From Burkholderia stabilis (GTDB lineage: Bacteria > Pseudomonadota > Gammaproteobacteria > Burkholderiales > Burkholderiaceae), in NCBI RefSeq assembly GCF_001742165.1, contig NZ_CP016442.1, positions 3,534,001 to 3,598,000 of the forward strand: DNA of 64,000 nucleotides, in the 5' to 3' direction. Each line of letters starts with the position of its first letter. Within the stretch, counting starts at the first letter, position 1. Below are positions 56,771 to 64,000 of the stretch, one piece after another. The notes beneath the pieces are model-generated. The model searched no databases. It was not told the DNA's origin and saw only the letters and a list, made by a program, of their open reading frames with translations. A program made the translations under genes and the position numbers.

Positions 56771-58075
56771 TCACTTGTCGACGAGCCGCTTCGGCACCGA
56801 CAGCGCGAGCAGCCCGCCGAGCACGAGGAACCCCGCGAGCATGTACATGCCCGCGTCGTTGGCGCCGGTCGCCTGCTTGAGCCAGCCCATCAGGTACGGG
56901 CTCAGGAAGCCCGCGAGGTTGCCGATCGAGTTGATCATCGCGATGCCGGCCGCGGCTGCCGTGCCGCCGAGGAACGCGGTCGGCAGGCTCCAGAACAGCG
57001 GCAGCGTGGTGAGGATGCCGATCGTCGCGAGCGTGAGGCCGAGCATCGCGAGCGCCGTCTGGTGTGCCCAGATCACCGACAGCACGAGCCCGAGCGCGCC
57101 GATCGCGGCCGGAATCGCGAGGTGCCAGCGGCGCTCGCGGCGCTTGTCCGCGCTGCGCGCGATCAGGATCATCGCGACCACCGCGGCCGCATACGGAATC
57201 GCCGACAGCAGGCCGATCGCGACCGTGTCGGTCACGCCCGTCGCCTTGATGATGGTCGGCAGCCAGAAGCCGACGCCGTAGAGCCCCATCACGAACGAGA
57301 AATAGATCAGCGCCATCAGCAACACGCGCGGGCTTGCCAGCACGGCGCCGAGCGGCAGGTCTTGCTTCGTCGCTTCTTCCGCGTCGACGTTGCGCGCGAG
57401 CAGCGCTTTTTCGTCGTCGGTGAGCCAGGTCGCGCTCGAGATCCGGTCGTCGAGCTTGAGAAACACGACCACGCCGACCAGCACCGACGGAATGCCTTCG
57501 AGCAGGAACAGCCATTGCCAGCCATGCCAGCCGCTCGCGCCGTCGAACGCCTTCAGGATGAAGCCCGAGAGCGGCCCGCCGATCACGCCGGACAGTGCGA
57601 CGGCCGTCATGAAGAACGTCGTCATCCGGCCGCGCCGGTGCGCGGGATACCAGTAGGTGAGATAGAGGATCACGCCGGGGAAGAAGCCCGCTTCGGCGAC
57701 GCCGAGCAGGAAGCGCATCACGTAGAACATCGCGGGCGTCGTGACGAACATCGTCAGGATCGAGATCACGCCCCACGTCGCCATGATGCGGGCGATCCAC
57801 ACGCGCGCGCCGACCTTGTGCAGGATGATGTTGCTCGGGACTTCGAAGAGGAAATAGCCGAAGAAGAAGATGCCGGCGCCGAGCCCGTAGACGGTGTCGC
57901 TGAGATTCAGGTCGCTCGCCATCTGCAGCTTCGCGAACCCGACGTTCACGCGGTCGAGATACGCGACCACGTAGCACAGCAGCAGGAGCGGCGTGAGCCG
58001 CCACGACACCTTGCGGTAGGTTGCTTCCTCGAATGCGCCGGACGAACCCGGCAGCGACTGCGTCGATGTTGCCAT
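56771..58075 (-). CDS. MFS transporter, anion:cation symporter type
   Basis: The 434-residue protein has about 12 membrane helices and the ACS-family pattern RVNVGFAKLQMASDLNLS after helix 1, plus RFLLGVAEAGFFPGVILYL in helix 4. Family members import organic acids such as hydroxyphenylacetates, tartrate or sugar acids with protons. CAGGAGAC precedes ATG 58075. It is the last gene of an operon with an SDR and an aldehyde dehydrogenase, so it probably imports the substrate of that pathway. Confidence 0.9.
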   Translation of the reverse strand: MATSTQSLPGSSGAFEEATYRKVSWRLTPLLLLCYVVAYLDRVNVGFAKLQMASDLNLSDTVYGLGAGIFFFGYFLFEVPSNIILHKVGARVWIARIMATWGVISILTMFVTTPAMFYVMRFLLGVAEAGFFPGVILYLTYWYPAHRRGRMTTFFMTAVALSGVIGGPLSGFILKAFDGASGWHGWQWLFLLEGIPSVLVGVVVFLKLDDRISSATWLTDDEKALLARNVDAEEATKQDLPLGAVLASPRVLLMALIYFSFVMGLYGVGFWLPTIIKATGVTDTVAIGLLSAIPYAAAVVAMILIARSADKRRERRWHLAIPAAIGALGLVLSVIWAHQTALAMLGLTLATIGILTTLPLFWSLPTAFLGGTAAAAGIAMINSIGNLAGFLSPYLMGWLKQATGANDAGMYMLAGFLVLGGLLALSVPKRLVDK

Positions 58076-58196
58076 GTTGTCTCCTGGTTTTGTTGTTCGC
58101 CGGAAGCGGCGCATCGGTGGCCGATCCGGTTTCGTGCGAAGCAATGCGTGGATGTCGTGCCGGCCCGCAAGCCCGGGCGCGGCGCGACGGGTGCGG

Positions 58197-58955
58197 CTAG
58201 ATGCAGCGTCCGCCGTCGACTTCGAGGCAGACGCCGGTGATGAACTCGGCCTCGTCGGATGCGAGGTACAGCGCCGCGTTCGCGATGTCCTGCGGCGTCG
58301 AGAAGCGGCCGAGCGGGATCGTCGCGAGGAAGCGGCGGCGGTTCTCGGGCGTGTCCTCGCAGCCCATGAACTCGGTCATCAGCGCCGTTTCGCCGAGCAC
58401 GGGGTTGATGCAGTTCACGCGGATGCGGTCGGCGCCGAGTTCGGCCGCGAGCGATTTGCTCGCGGTGATCATCGCGCCCTTCGTGCTGTTGTACCAGACG
58501 AGGCCCGGGCGCGGGCGCACGCCGGCCGTCGACGCGACGTTCACGAACACGCCGCCGCCCTGTGCGCGGAAGTACGGAACGAAGGTCTGCACGCACCAGA
58601 ACAGGCTCTTCATGTTGACGGCGTACACGCGGTCGAACTCGGCCTCCGTCACGTCGAGCACCGGCTTGTTACGGTGCGTGGTGCCCGCGTTGTTCACGAC
58701 GATCTGCACCGAATGGAAATCGTCGAGCGCGGCCTGCAGCAGCGCGCGCCAGTCGTCGTCCTTCGACACGTCGCCGGCCACCGCGATCGCCTTGCCGCCC
58801 GCGAGCGCGATCTCGCTCGCGACGCGCTCGGCCGCCGCGCCGTTCAGATCGTTGACGACGACGTTCGCGCCTTCGCGCGCGTAGGTCTTCGCGATGCCTT
58901 CGCCGAAGCCCGAGCCGCCGCCCGTGACGATGGCCGTCTTGCCGCTCAACCGCAT
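58197..58955 (-). CDS. Short-chain dehydrogenase/reductase
   Basis: The 252-residue SDR has the nucleotide-binding motif TGGGSGFGEGIA (about residues 12-23), NNAGT, the active-site Tyr and Lys in YNSTK, and a serine upstream in VNVASTAG. It is expected to be an NAD(P)-dependent alcohol or keto-acid oxidoreductase. CAGGAGAC precedes ATG 58955. It lies between an aldehyde dehydrogenase and an MFS gene on the same strand, suggesting an alcohol-to-aldehyde-to-acid route. Confidence 0.9.
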   Translation of the reverse strand: MRLSGKTAIVTGGGSGFGEGIAKTYAREGANVVVNDLNGAAAERVASEIALAGGKAIAVAGDVSKDDDWRALLQAALDDFHSVQIVVNNAGTTHRNKPVLDVTEAEFDRVYAVNMKSLFWCVQTFVPYFRAQGGGVFVNVASTAGVRPRPGLVWYNSTKGAMITASKSLAAELGADRIRVNCINPVLGETALMTEFMGCEDTPENRRRFLATIPLGRFSTPQDIANAALYLASDEAEFITGVCLEVDGGRCI

Positions 58956-59040
58956 GGTGTGTCTCCTGTGCTGGTCATGAGAGTCGTCGTGTTGTGCGAT
59001 GCGGCCGGCCGCTGCCGGCCGCATTTCGCGCGCCGCGCGT

Positions 59041-60480
59041 TCAGCCGTGCCGGATCGCGATCGTCTTCAGCGCGGTGAAGCCGTACAGTGCCTCGAAACC
59101 TTTTTCCCGGCCATGGCCCGAGTGGCCGACGCCGCCGAACGGCAGCTCGACGCCGCCGCCCGCACCATAGTTGTTGATGAACACCTGGCCCGCTCGCAGG
59201 CGCCGTGCGAGACGCATCTGGCGCGCGCCGTCGCGTGTCCAGATACCCGCGACGAGCCCGTACGGCGTGCCGTTTGCGAGCGCCACGGCTTCGTCCTCGT
59301 CGACGAAACGCATCGCGGCGAGCACGGGGCCGAACACTTCCTCCTGCGCGAGCCGGTGCGACGGCGGTACGTCGCGCAACAGCGCGGGCGCCTGGTAGAA
59401 GCCGCTTTCGGGCGCGTCGGCGACGACCTGCCCGTGCGCGGCCATCGGAATGCCGTCGTGCTGCGCGTCGGACAGGAAATCCCACACGCGCTGCTGTTGT
59501 TTCGCGTTGATGAGCGGGCCGCAGTCGAGATCGGCGCGGCTCGGGCCGACCCGCAACCCGTTGAATGCGGTGGCGAGCCGTTCGACGAGCGGCTCGTAGA
59601 CCGCGCGCTCGATCAGCACGCGGCTGCCGGCCGAGCAGGTCTGCCCGCCGTTCTGCACGATCGCCGACACGAGTACGGGCAGCGCCGCTTCGAGATCGGC
59701 GTCGGCGAATACGATCTGTGGCGACTTGCCGCCGAGTTCGAGCGTGACGGGCACGTGGTTTTCGGCCGCCATCTGCGTGACCAGCTTGCCGGTGGCGGGC
59801 GAGCCCGTGAACGAGATGTGGTCGATGCCCGGATGGCGCGCGAGCGCGGCGCCGGCCTCATGGCCGTAGCCGGTGACGATGTTGAGTGCGCCGGCCGGCA
59901 GCCCGGCTTCGGCGGCCAGTTCGGCGACGCGCAGCAGCGACAGGCACGCATCCTCGGCCGGCTTGACGACACATGCGTTGCCGGCCGCGAGCGCCGCGCC
60001 GACGCTGCGCCCGAAGATCTGCATCGGGTAGTTCCACGGCACGATGTGGCCCGTGACGCCGTGCGGCTCGCGCACCGTCAGCACCGTGTAGCCGGCCTGA
60101 TAGGGGAGGGTTTCGCCGTGCAGTTTGTCGGCGGCGCCCGCATAGAACTCGAAGTAGCGCGCGAGCGCGGCCGCGTCGGCGCGCGCCTGCTTGAGCGGCT
60201 TGCCGGTATCGCGCGCCTCGATCGTGGCGAGTTCCTCGATGGAATCGGTCACGCGCGCCGACAGCCGCATTAGCACACGGCCGCGCTCGGCGGCGCTTTT
60301 GGCGCCCCACGCGCCTGCGAAGGCGTCGCGGGCGGCGGCGACCGCGCGCTCGATGTCGGGGGCGGTGCCGCGCGCGATCGCCGCGAACGGCTGGCCGTCG
60401 GACGGATCGACGACCGCGATGGTTTCCAGTTGCGCGGGCAACGTCCATTCACCCGCGATGAAGTGCTTCGCCTCTTCCAT
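59041..60480 (-). CDS. NAD(P)-dependent aldehyde dehydrogenase
   Basis: The 479-residue enzyme has the ALDH signatures [10 protein letters not shown] (general-base Glu) and [11 protein letters not shown] with the nucleophile Cys282. The closing block [19 protein letters not shown] fits the betaine/phenylacetaldehyde/gamma-aminobutyraldehyde group, but the substrate cannot be fixed. AGGAG precedes ATG 60480. It heads the ALDH-SDR-MFS operon, and its upstream gap carries the 49-bp repeats. Confidence 0.92.
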   Translation of the reverse strand: MEEAKHFIAGEWTLPAQLETIAVVDPSDGQPFAAIARGTAPDIERAVAAARDAFAGAWGAKSAAERGRVLMRLSARVTDSIEELATIEARDTGKPLKQARADAAALARYFEFYAGAADKLHGETLPYQAGYTVLTVREPHGVTGHIVPWNYPMQIFGRSVGAALAAGNACVVKPAEDACLSLLRVAELAAEAGLPAGALNIVTGYGHEAGAALARHPGIDHISFTGSPATGKLVTQMAAENHVPVTLELGGKSPQIVFADADLEAALPVLVSAIVQNGGQTCSAGSRVLIERAVYEPLVERLATAFNGLRVGPSRADLDCGPLINAKQQQRVWDFLSDAQHDGIPMAAHGQVVADAPESGFYQAPALLRDVPPSHRLAQEEVFGPVLAAMRFVDEDEAVALANGTPYGLVAGIWTRDGARQMRLARRLRAGQVFINNYGAGGGVELPFGGVGHSGHGREKGFEALYGFTALKTIAIRHG

Positions 60481-60491
60481 GCGTGCTCCTG

Positions 60492-60638
60492 TCGACCCGC
60501 GTTAGCGCTTCAGCGCTTACGCGGGTCCCATGCTTTGCGGTCGGCCCGCGTTGGTGCTTGCTTACCCATGGCCGGCCCAGACTTCGCGATCGACCCGCGC
60601 CGGCGCTTCAGCGTCGACACCGATCCCGTGCAACGCCG
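60492..60638. repeat. Three degenerate 49-bp tandem repeats with hairpin
   Basis: Units start at 60492, 60541 and 60590, exactly 49 bases apart. Each begins TCGACCCGCG or TCGGCCCGCG and ends in a related TCCC/GCCC-rich tail. The first unit holds a long inverted repeat (GACCCGCGT at 60493-60501 with ACGCGGGTC at 60518-60526, plus inner AGCGCT copies), able to fold into a stem of about 15 bp. The block fills half of the 323-base gap between the aldehyde dehydrogenase and ppa; no gene is seen in it. Confidence 0.7.
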
Positions 60639-60712
60639 CCTGTCGTTCGGCGGCCGGACATCCGGAACGATTATCGCGCCGATCGTCATCCGGACGCCAC
60701 CGGTCGATTGGC

Positions 60713-60718
60713 TATAAT
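60713..60718 (+). promoter_or_regulatory. Perfect -10 box of the ppa promoter
   Basis: TATAAT occurs here in an otherwise GC-rich region, 86 bases before the ppa start. The -35 position has no good match, so the promoter may depend on an activator or on the upstream sequence. Confidence 0.6.
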
Positions 60719-60803
60719 GGCGCATTCCGTTGAGGGGCGTCTGCGGCGGTGCATCGGCCGCGGCGCCCTGTCCCGAATTCCCATCGACCTACAGAGAGCG
60801 CTC

Positions 60804-61331
60804 ATGAGCTTCAATCATGTTCCGGCCGGCAAGGACCTGCCGCAAGATTTCAACGTGATCATCGAGATTCCCGCGCAAAGCGATCCGGTGAAGTACGAGG
60901 CGGACAAGGAGCTGGGCCTCCTCGTCGTCGACCGCTTCATCGGCACGGGCATGCGCTATCCGGTGAACTACGGCTACATCCCGCAGACGCTGTCGGGCGA
61001 CGGCGATCCGGTCGACGTGCTGGTGATCACGCCGTTCCCGCTGCTGGCCGGCTCGATCGTGCGTTCGCGCGTGCTCGGCATGCTGCAGATGACCGATGAG
61101 TCGGGCGTCGACGCGAAGCTGGTCGCGGTGCCGCACGACAAGGTCTGCCCGATGACGGCGAACCTGAAGTCGATCGACGACGTGCCCGAGTACCTGAAGG
61201 ACCAGATCAAGCACTTCTTCGAGCAATACAAGGCGCTCGAGAAGGGCAAGTGGGTGAAGGTCGAAGGCTGGGCCGGCATCGAAGCGGCGCACAAGGAAAT
61301 CACCGACGGCGCCGCGAACTACAAGAAGTAA
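60804..61331 (+). CDS. ppa: Inorganic pyrophosphatase
   Basis: The 175-residue family I enzyme hydrolyses pyrophosphate and so drives biosynthetic reactions. The signature DGDPVDVLV with the metal-binding aspartates, and the substrate-region [13 protein letters not shown], are intact. I chose ATG 60804 ([20 protein letters not shown]), which has GAGAG upstream and gives the normal length. A terminator stem follows and overlaps the end of the convergent GIY-YIG gene. Confidence 0.96.
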   Translation: MSFNHVPAGKDLPQDFNVIIEIPAQSDPVKYEADKELGLLVVDRFIGTGMRYPVNYGYIPQTLSGDGDPVDVLVITPFPLLAGSIVRSRVLGMLQMTDESGVDAKLVAVPHDKVCPMTANLKSIDDVPEYLKDQIKHFFEQYKALEKGKWVKVEGWAGIEAAHKEITDGAANYKK

Positions 61332-61368
61332 GCGGCGTACCGGCCGGCGGCCGGTTCGTGTGAATGCA

Positions 61369-61410
61369 AACCGCGCGTGTCTCGTCAGGAGGCCGCGCGG
61401 TTTTGTTTTG
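61369..61410 (+). terminator. Terminator of ppa overlapping the neighbouring coding end
   Basis: AACCGCGCG (61369-61377) and CGCGCGGTT (61394-61402) form a 9-bp stem followed by TTGTTTTG. The downstream arm lies inside the last codons of the convergent GIY-YIG gene. Confidence 0.65.
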
Positions 61411-62272
61411 CGTGCGCGGTTTTCTTGCGTGCGGGTGTGGAGCTGTCCGGTGCGTCTTTCGTGCGCTGCTTGCGATCGGCGCGGCGAGGGGCGGCGGAGG
61501 CCGCAGCGGCTTCGGCGGTTTTCGTGATCGACGGGCGGCGGCGGGCCGGAGCAGCGGCGTCGTGTTCGTTCGTGACGGGTTGGCTCGCGACAGCCGGCGT
61601 TTTCCGTTTCGACGATGGGCGCGCGGACGGTTTGTCCTGCTTTGCGGGTGCACCGCGAGACGAGGCTTTTTTCGCCGCCGCATCGCCGTCGGGTTTCGCG
61701 CGTTTCGCGACCGGTGCGGCCTTTGCCGCCTTCGGCGCGTTGGCGGCTTGCTTTGTCTTCGCGGTCTTTGCAGACTTGACGGCTTTCTCGGCTTTCTCGG
61801 CTTTCTCGGCTTTCTCGGCTTTCTCGGCTTTCTCGGCTTTCTCGGCTTTTCCGGCTTTTCCGGCTTTCGCCGTCTTCCTCGCCGCCTTCTCCGTTCCCGC
61901 CTTCTTCGTCACGTCGTCGACGTTCCCCGCCTTCGCCTTCTTCCGCCCGCGCGCACCCGCGTGCGAACCGGCCGCGTCGCCATTTTCATCGACCGTCATC
62001 ACTGTCGGCAACACCGATTCCAGCGTCCGTGACCCGGCCGCCAGCTCGCGCTTCTGCGCGGCCGTGAGCCGCTTCACCCAGTATTCGGCGCGTGACGCGC
62101 TCGACCGGTCGGGCAGCGGGAACGACGCGAGCACCGCGCGCGGCTTGCGCGAGCGCGTGTAGCGCGCGCCCTTGCCGGCCGCGTGCTCGTCGAAGCGTGC
62201 GGCGACATCGGTCGTGATGCCCGTATAGACGCTGTCGTCGGCGCATTCGATCAGATACAGAAACCAGGACAT
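61385..62272 (-). CDS. GIY-YIG domain protein with lysine/alanine-rich tail
   Basis: The 295-residue protein has an N-terminal GIY-YIG nuclease-like domain (about 1-90; SWFLYLIECADDSVYTGITT, with Tyr and conserved Arg in ARFDEH), as in small YhbQ/UPF0213 proteins. A basic tail of about 200 residues follows, rich in Lys and Ala like histone H1. It includes seven exact AEK units from a 9-bp repeat and further KAG/KAA units. The tail probably binds DNA non-specifically. Most homologues end after the nuclease domain. Nuclease activity is unproven for this subfamily. Confidence 0.85.
   Translation of the reverse strand: MSWFLYLIECADDSVYTGITTDVAARFDEHAAGKGARYTRSRKPRAVLASFPLPDRSSASRAEYWVKRLTAAQKRELAAGSRTLESVLPTVMTVDENGDAAGSHAGARGRKKAKAGNVDDVTKKAGTEKAARKTAKAGKAGKAEKAEKAEKAEKAEKAEKAEKAVKSAKTAKTKQAANAPKAAKAAPVAKRAKPDGDAAAKKASSRGAPAKQDKPSARPSSKRKTPAVASQPVTNEHDAAAPARRRPSITKTAEAAAASAAPRRADRKQRTKDAPDSSTPARKKTAHAKQNRAAS
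61781..61870. repeat. 9-bp tandem repeat inside the GIY-YIG gene
   Basis: GGCTTTCTC is repeated seven times without change (61781-61843) and followed by three variant copies (to 61870). On the coding strand it encodes repeated AEK, then AGK. Copy changes keep the frame, so tail length can vary by slippage. Confidence 0.95.
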
Positions 62273-62292
62273 GGCAGGGCGGCGCGCTGCCG

Positions 62293-63471
62293 CTATTCCG
62301 TGCCGCGCCGGAACGGATCGTGTTCGCGCAATTCGTCGACGTACGCGTGGATATGGTCGGTCTCGCGTTCGAGAAAGCGTGCGACCGCATCCGAGAACGC
62401 CGGGTGCGCGAGCCAGTGCGCGGAGTGCGTGACGGTCGGCAGGAAGCCGCGCGCGAGCTTGTGCTCGCCTTGCGCGCCGCCTTCGAACGTGTCGAGCCCG
62501 GCCTCGATGCAGAATTCGAGCAACTGGTAGTAGGCCGTTTCGAAATGCAGGCAGGGCACGTGCTCGATTGCGCCCCAGTAGCGCCCGTACAGCGTGCCGC
62601 CGCCATGCTCGCCGCGCCGGTAGACGGCGAGCGCGCTCGCGATCGGCCGGCCGTCGGCTTCCGCGATCACGAGCAGCAGGTTCTCGGGCATCGTCGCGCC
62701 GATCGCGCGGAAGAAGTCGAGGTTCAGGTACGGGCTCGAAAAGTGTTCGCGGTAGGTCTGCCGGTAGCAGCGCGAGAAGAAGCGCCAGTCGGCGTCGGTG
62801 ATCCGGTCGCCGGTGAGCCGCCTGAACGTCACGCCCGCATCGTGCACCTTGCGCCGCTCGGCGCGGATGTTCTTGCGCTTCTTCTGCTCGAGCGTGCCGA
62901 GGAAATCGTCGAAGTGGCGGTAGCCGTCGTTGATCCAGTGGAACTGCACGCCTTCGCGCAGCATCATCCCCATCGATTCGAGGAGGCGCGCTTCGTCGCC
63001 GGTCGGGAACAGCACGTGCAGCGACGACACGTCGCTCTGTTCGGCGAACGCGAGCAGCGTGGCCGCGAGCCGGCGGCGCGCGTCGTCGTCGGCCGCGAGC
63101 AGGCGCGTGCCCTGCACGGGCGTGAACGGCACCGCGCACAGCAGCTTCGGGTAGTAGGGGATGTCGTTGCGCTGGTATGCGTCGGCCCATGCCCAGTCGA
63201 ACACGTATTCGCCGTACGAATGCTGCTTCGCATAGACGGGCGCGGCGGCCGCGAGGCGGCCCGTGCGCGCGTCGGTCAGCGTGACGAAGTGCGGCGACCA
63301 GCCGGTATCGTCGACCGCGCAGCGCGCGACGTGCAGCGCGTCGAGGAATTCGTGGCGCAGGAACGGCGTCGGCTGCGCGTCGCGCGCGAGCAGCGCGTTC
63401 CATTCGTCGGCCGGCACCTCGGCGGGGGACGACAGGATGCCCGTGCGATAATCGATGCGTTCGTGTTTCAA
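62293..63471 (-). CDS. GNAT/FemAB-like protein (DUF482 family)
   Basis: The 392-residue protein resembles the DUF482/COG3146 family of N-acyltransferase-fold proteins. Typical stretches are PFLRHEFLDALHVA near residue 37, EQKKRKNIRAERRKV (about 195-210) and GRYWGAIEHVPCLHFETAYY (about 300-320). A link to peptidoglycan or peptide aminoacylation is suggested for relatives, but the reaction is not established. ATG 63471 gives a full-length product. It lies 21 bases upstream of the GIY-YIG gene on the same strand, so the two are probably co-transcribed. Confidence 0.82.
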   Translation of the reverse strand: MKHERIDYRTGILSSPAEVPADEWNALLARDAQPTPFLRHEFLDALHVARCAVDDTGWSPHFVTLTDARTGRLAAAAPVYAKQHSYGEYVFDWAWADAYQRNDIPYYPKLLCAVPFTPVQGTRLLAADDDARRRLAATLLAFAEQSDVSSLHVLFPTGDEARLLESMGMMLREGVQFHWINDGYRHFDDFLGTLEQKKRKNIRAERRKVHDAGVTFRRLTGDRITDADWRFFSRCYRQTYREHFSSPYLNLDFFRAIGATMPENLLLVIAEADGRPIASALAVYRRGEHGGGTLYGRYWGAIEHVPCLHFETAYYQLLEFCIEAGLDTFEGGAQGEHKLARGFLPTVTHSAHWLAHPAFSDAVARFLERETDHIHAYVDELREHDPFRRGTE

Positions 63472-63580
63472 GCGTGAATCCGTACCGTTGGATGTTGCCG
63501 GACGCGTGCCGCCGTGGCCCGCGCCCGGGACGATTTCGTCAGCCGTTCAGGGCGCGCCGCCGGGCTGCGCCGATCCCGTC

Positions 63581-64000
63581 ATGAAGACCCGACTCGCTCT
63601 CGCCCAGATCAACGTCACCGTCGGCGATTTCGCCGGCAACGTCGCGCGGATCGTCGCGGCCGCGCGCGCCGCGCACAACGATGGTGCGCAGCTGATGGTC
63701 GCGCCCGAACTCGCGCTGTCCGGCTATCCGCCGGAAGACCTGCTGCTGCGGCCCGCGTTCTACGCGGCGGCGGCGGCCGCGCTCGACGCGCTCGCCGATG
63801 CGCTGAAGGCGTTCGACGGGCTCGCGGTGCTGGTCGGCCATCCGTTGCGCGGCGCGGGCGAAGGCGCGTCGGGCAGCGATCCGCGCGCGCCAGCCGTCGA
63901 TGGTAATGCAAACCGCCCGATCGAGCGCGGCGTGCCGCCCACCGACACCTTCAACGCGGTGTCGCTGATCGTCGGCGGCGAGATCGTCGGCACCTACCGC
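63581..64000 (+). CDS. nadE: Glutamine-dependent NAD synthetase, N-terminal part (cut by window)
   Basis: The first 140 codons of a two-domain NAD synthetase run off the window. The N-terminal CN-hydrolase (glutaminase) domain is visible: KTRLALAQINVTVGDFAGNV, with the catalytic Glu43 in VAPELALSGYPPEDLLLR. The Lys and Cys of the triad and the synthetase domain lie beyond the edge or are not yet reached. A loop at about residues 100-120 is longer than usual (GEGASGSDPRAPAVDGNAN). It is divergent from the DUF482 gene, with 109 bases between the starts. Confidence 0.9.
   Translation, partial: MKTRLALAQINVTVGDFAGNVARIVAAARAAHNDGAQLMVAPELALSGYPPEDLLLRPAFYAAAAAALDALADALKAFDGLAVLVGHPLRGAGEGASGSDPRAPAVDGNANRPIERGVPPTDTFNAVSLIVGGEIVGTYR

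Noticed and set aside
61781..61870. Tandem repeats considered as a CRISPR-like array
   Set aside because: The units are 9 bp, directly adjacent and in frame within a coding region, with no spacers or cas genes.

Overview
The window is a roughly 64 kb stretch of a GC-rich (mid-to-high 60s percent by eye) betaproteobacterial chromosome. Gene content and order point to Burkholderia sensu stricto, most likely the Burkholderia cepacia complex: cysN-cobA, lptFG beside pepA-holC, zapA next to 6S RNA, a fused hemDX gene followed by hemY, DUF2486 and DUF3460 proteins, and ppc beside hemCDXY. Species assignment is inference. Almost all of it is core chromosome with dense, well-behaved genes. I see no rRNA, tRNA, insertion sequence, prophage, CRISPR array or recognisable defence island.

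Layout. 1-1.1 kb: end of the sulfate-assimilation cluster (cysN end, siroheme methyltransferase cobA). 1.1-9.9 kb: cbiX-like chelatase with lptG/lptF (LPS export), divergent pepA-holC-DUF2486, a cytochrome c, ilvD and a divergent LysR regulator. 10-13.4 kb: lgt, a SIMPL-domain protein, an EVE protein, 6S RNA, zapA and a zapB-like gene. 13.5-23.4 kb: a cobalamin riboswitch followed by B12 uptake and late-assembly genes (btuC, btuD, cobT, cobS, cobC forward; btuF, cobD, cbiB, cobU reverse; cobQ forward). 23.5-29.8 kb: a 45-residue exported peptide, DoxX, an orphan ParA-type ATPase, panD/panC, scpA, DUF3460 and tamA. 29.8-39.9 kb: tamB, metG, an OmpA-like lipoprotein, mrp, a SodC-like lipoprotein and dcd. 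40-47.3 kb: a large amino-acid decarboxylase, an LprI-like protein, a HAD phosphatase, argH, an XRE regulator and a divergent methyltransferase. 47.4-54.8 kb: ppc, then hemC-hemDX-hemY. 54.9-64 kb: a hydrolase-DUF4180 fusion with a small HTH gene, an MFS-SDR-aldehyde dehydrogenase operon, ppa, a GIY-YIG protein with a histone-like tail, an acetyltransferase-like protein and the start of a glutamine-dependent NAD synthetase.

How the genes work together. The largest functional unit is the B12 region. One riboswitch sits upstream of transporter and nucleotide-loop genes, while btuF-cobD-cbiB-cobU run the other way with coupled (overlapping) starts. Two signs of decay lie right behind the riboswitch: a 58-codon frame that looks like the end of a TonB-dependent receptor with the rest missing, and a +1 frameshift in btuC at a seven-G run. 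Tetrapyrrole genes recur across the window (cobA, cbiX, cob cluster, hemCDXY), as do cell-envelope assembly genes (lptFG, lgt, tamAB).

The most unusual items are the apparent erosion of B12 uptake, a Cu/Zn-superoxide-dismutase-like lipoprotein lacking most metal ligands, the hydrolase-DUF4180 fusion with an internal start site, a three-copy 49-bp degenerate tandem repeat with a long hairpin upstream of ppa, and the GIY-YIG protein with a lysine/alanine tail built on a 9-bp tandem repeat. I do not see a convincing new multi-gene system.
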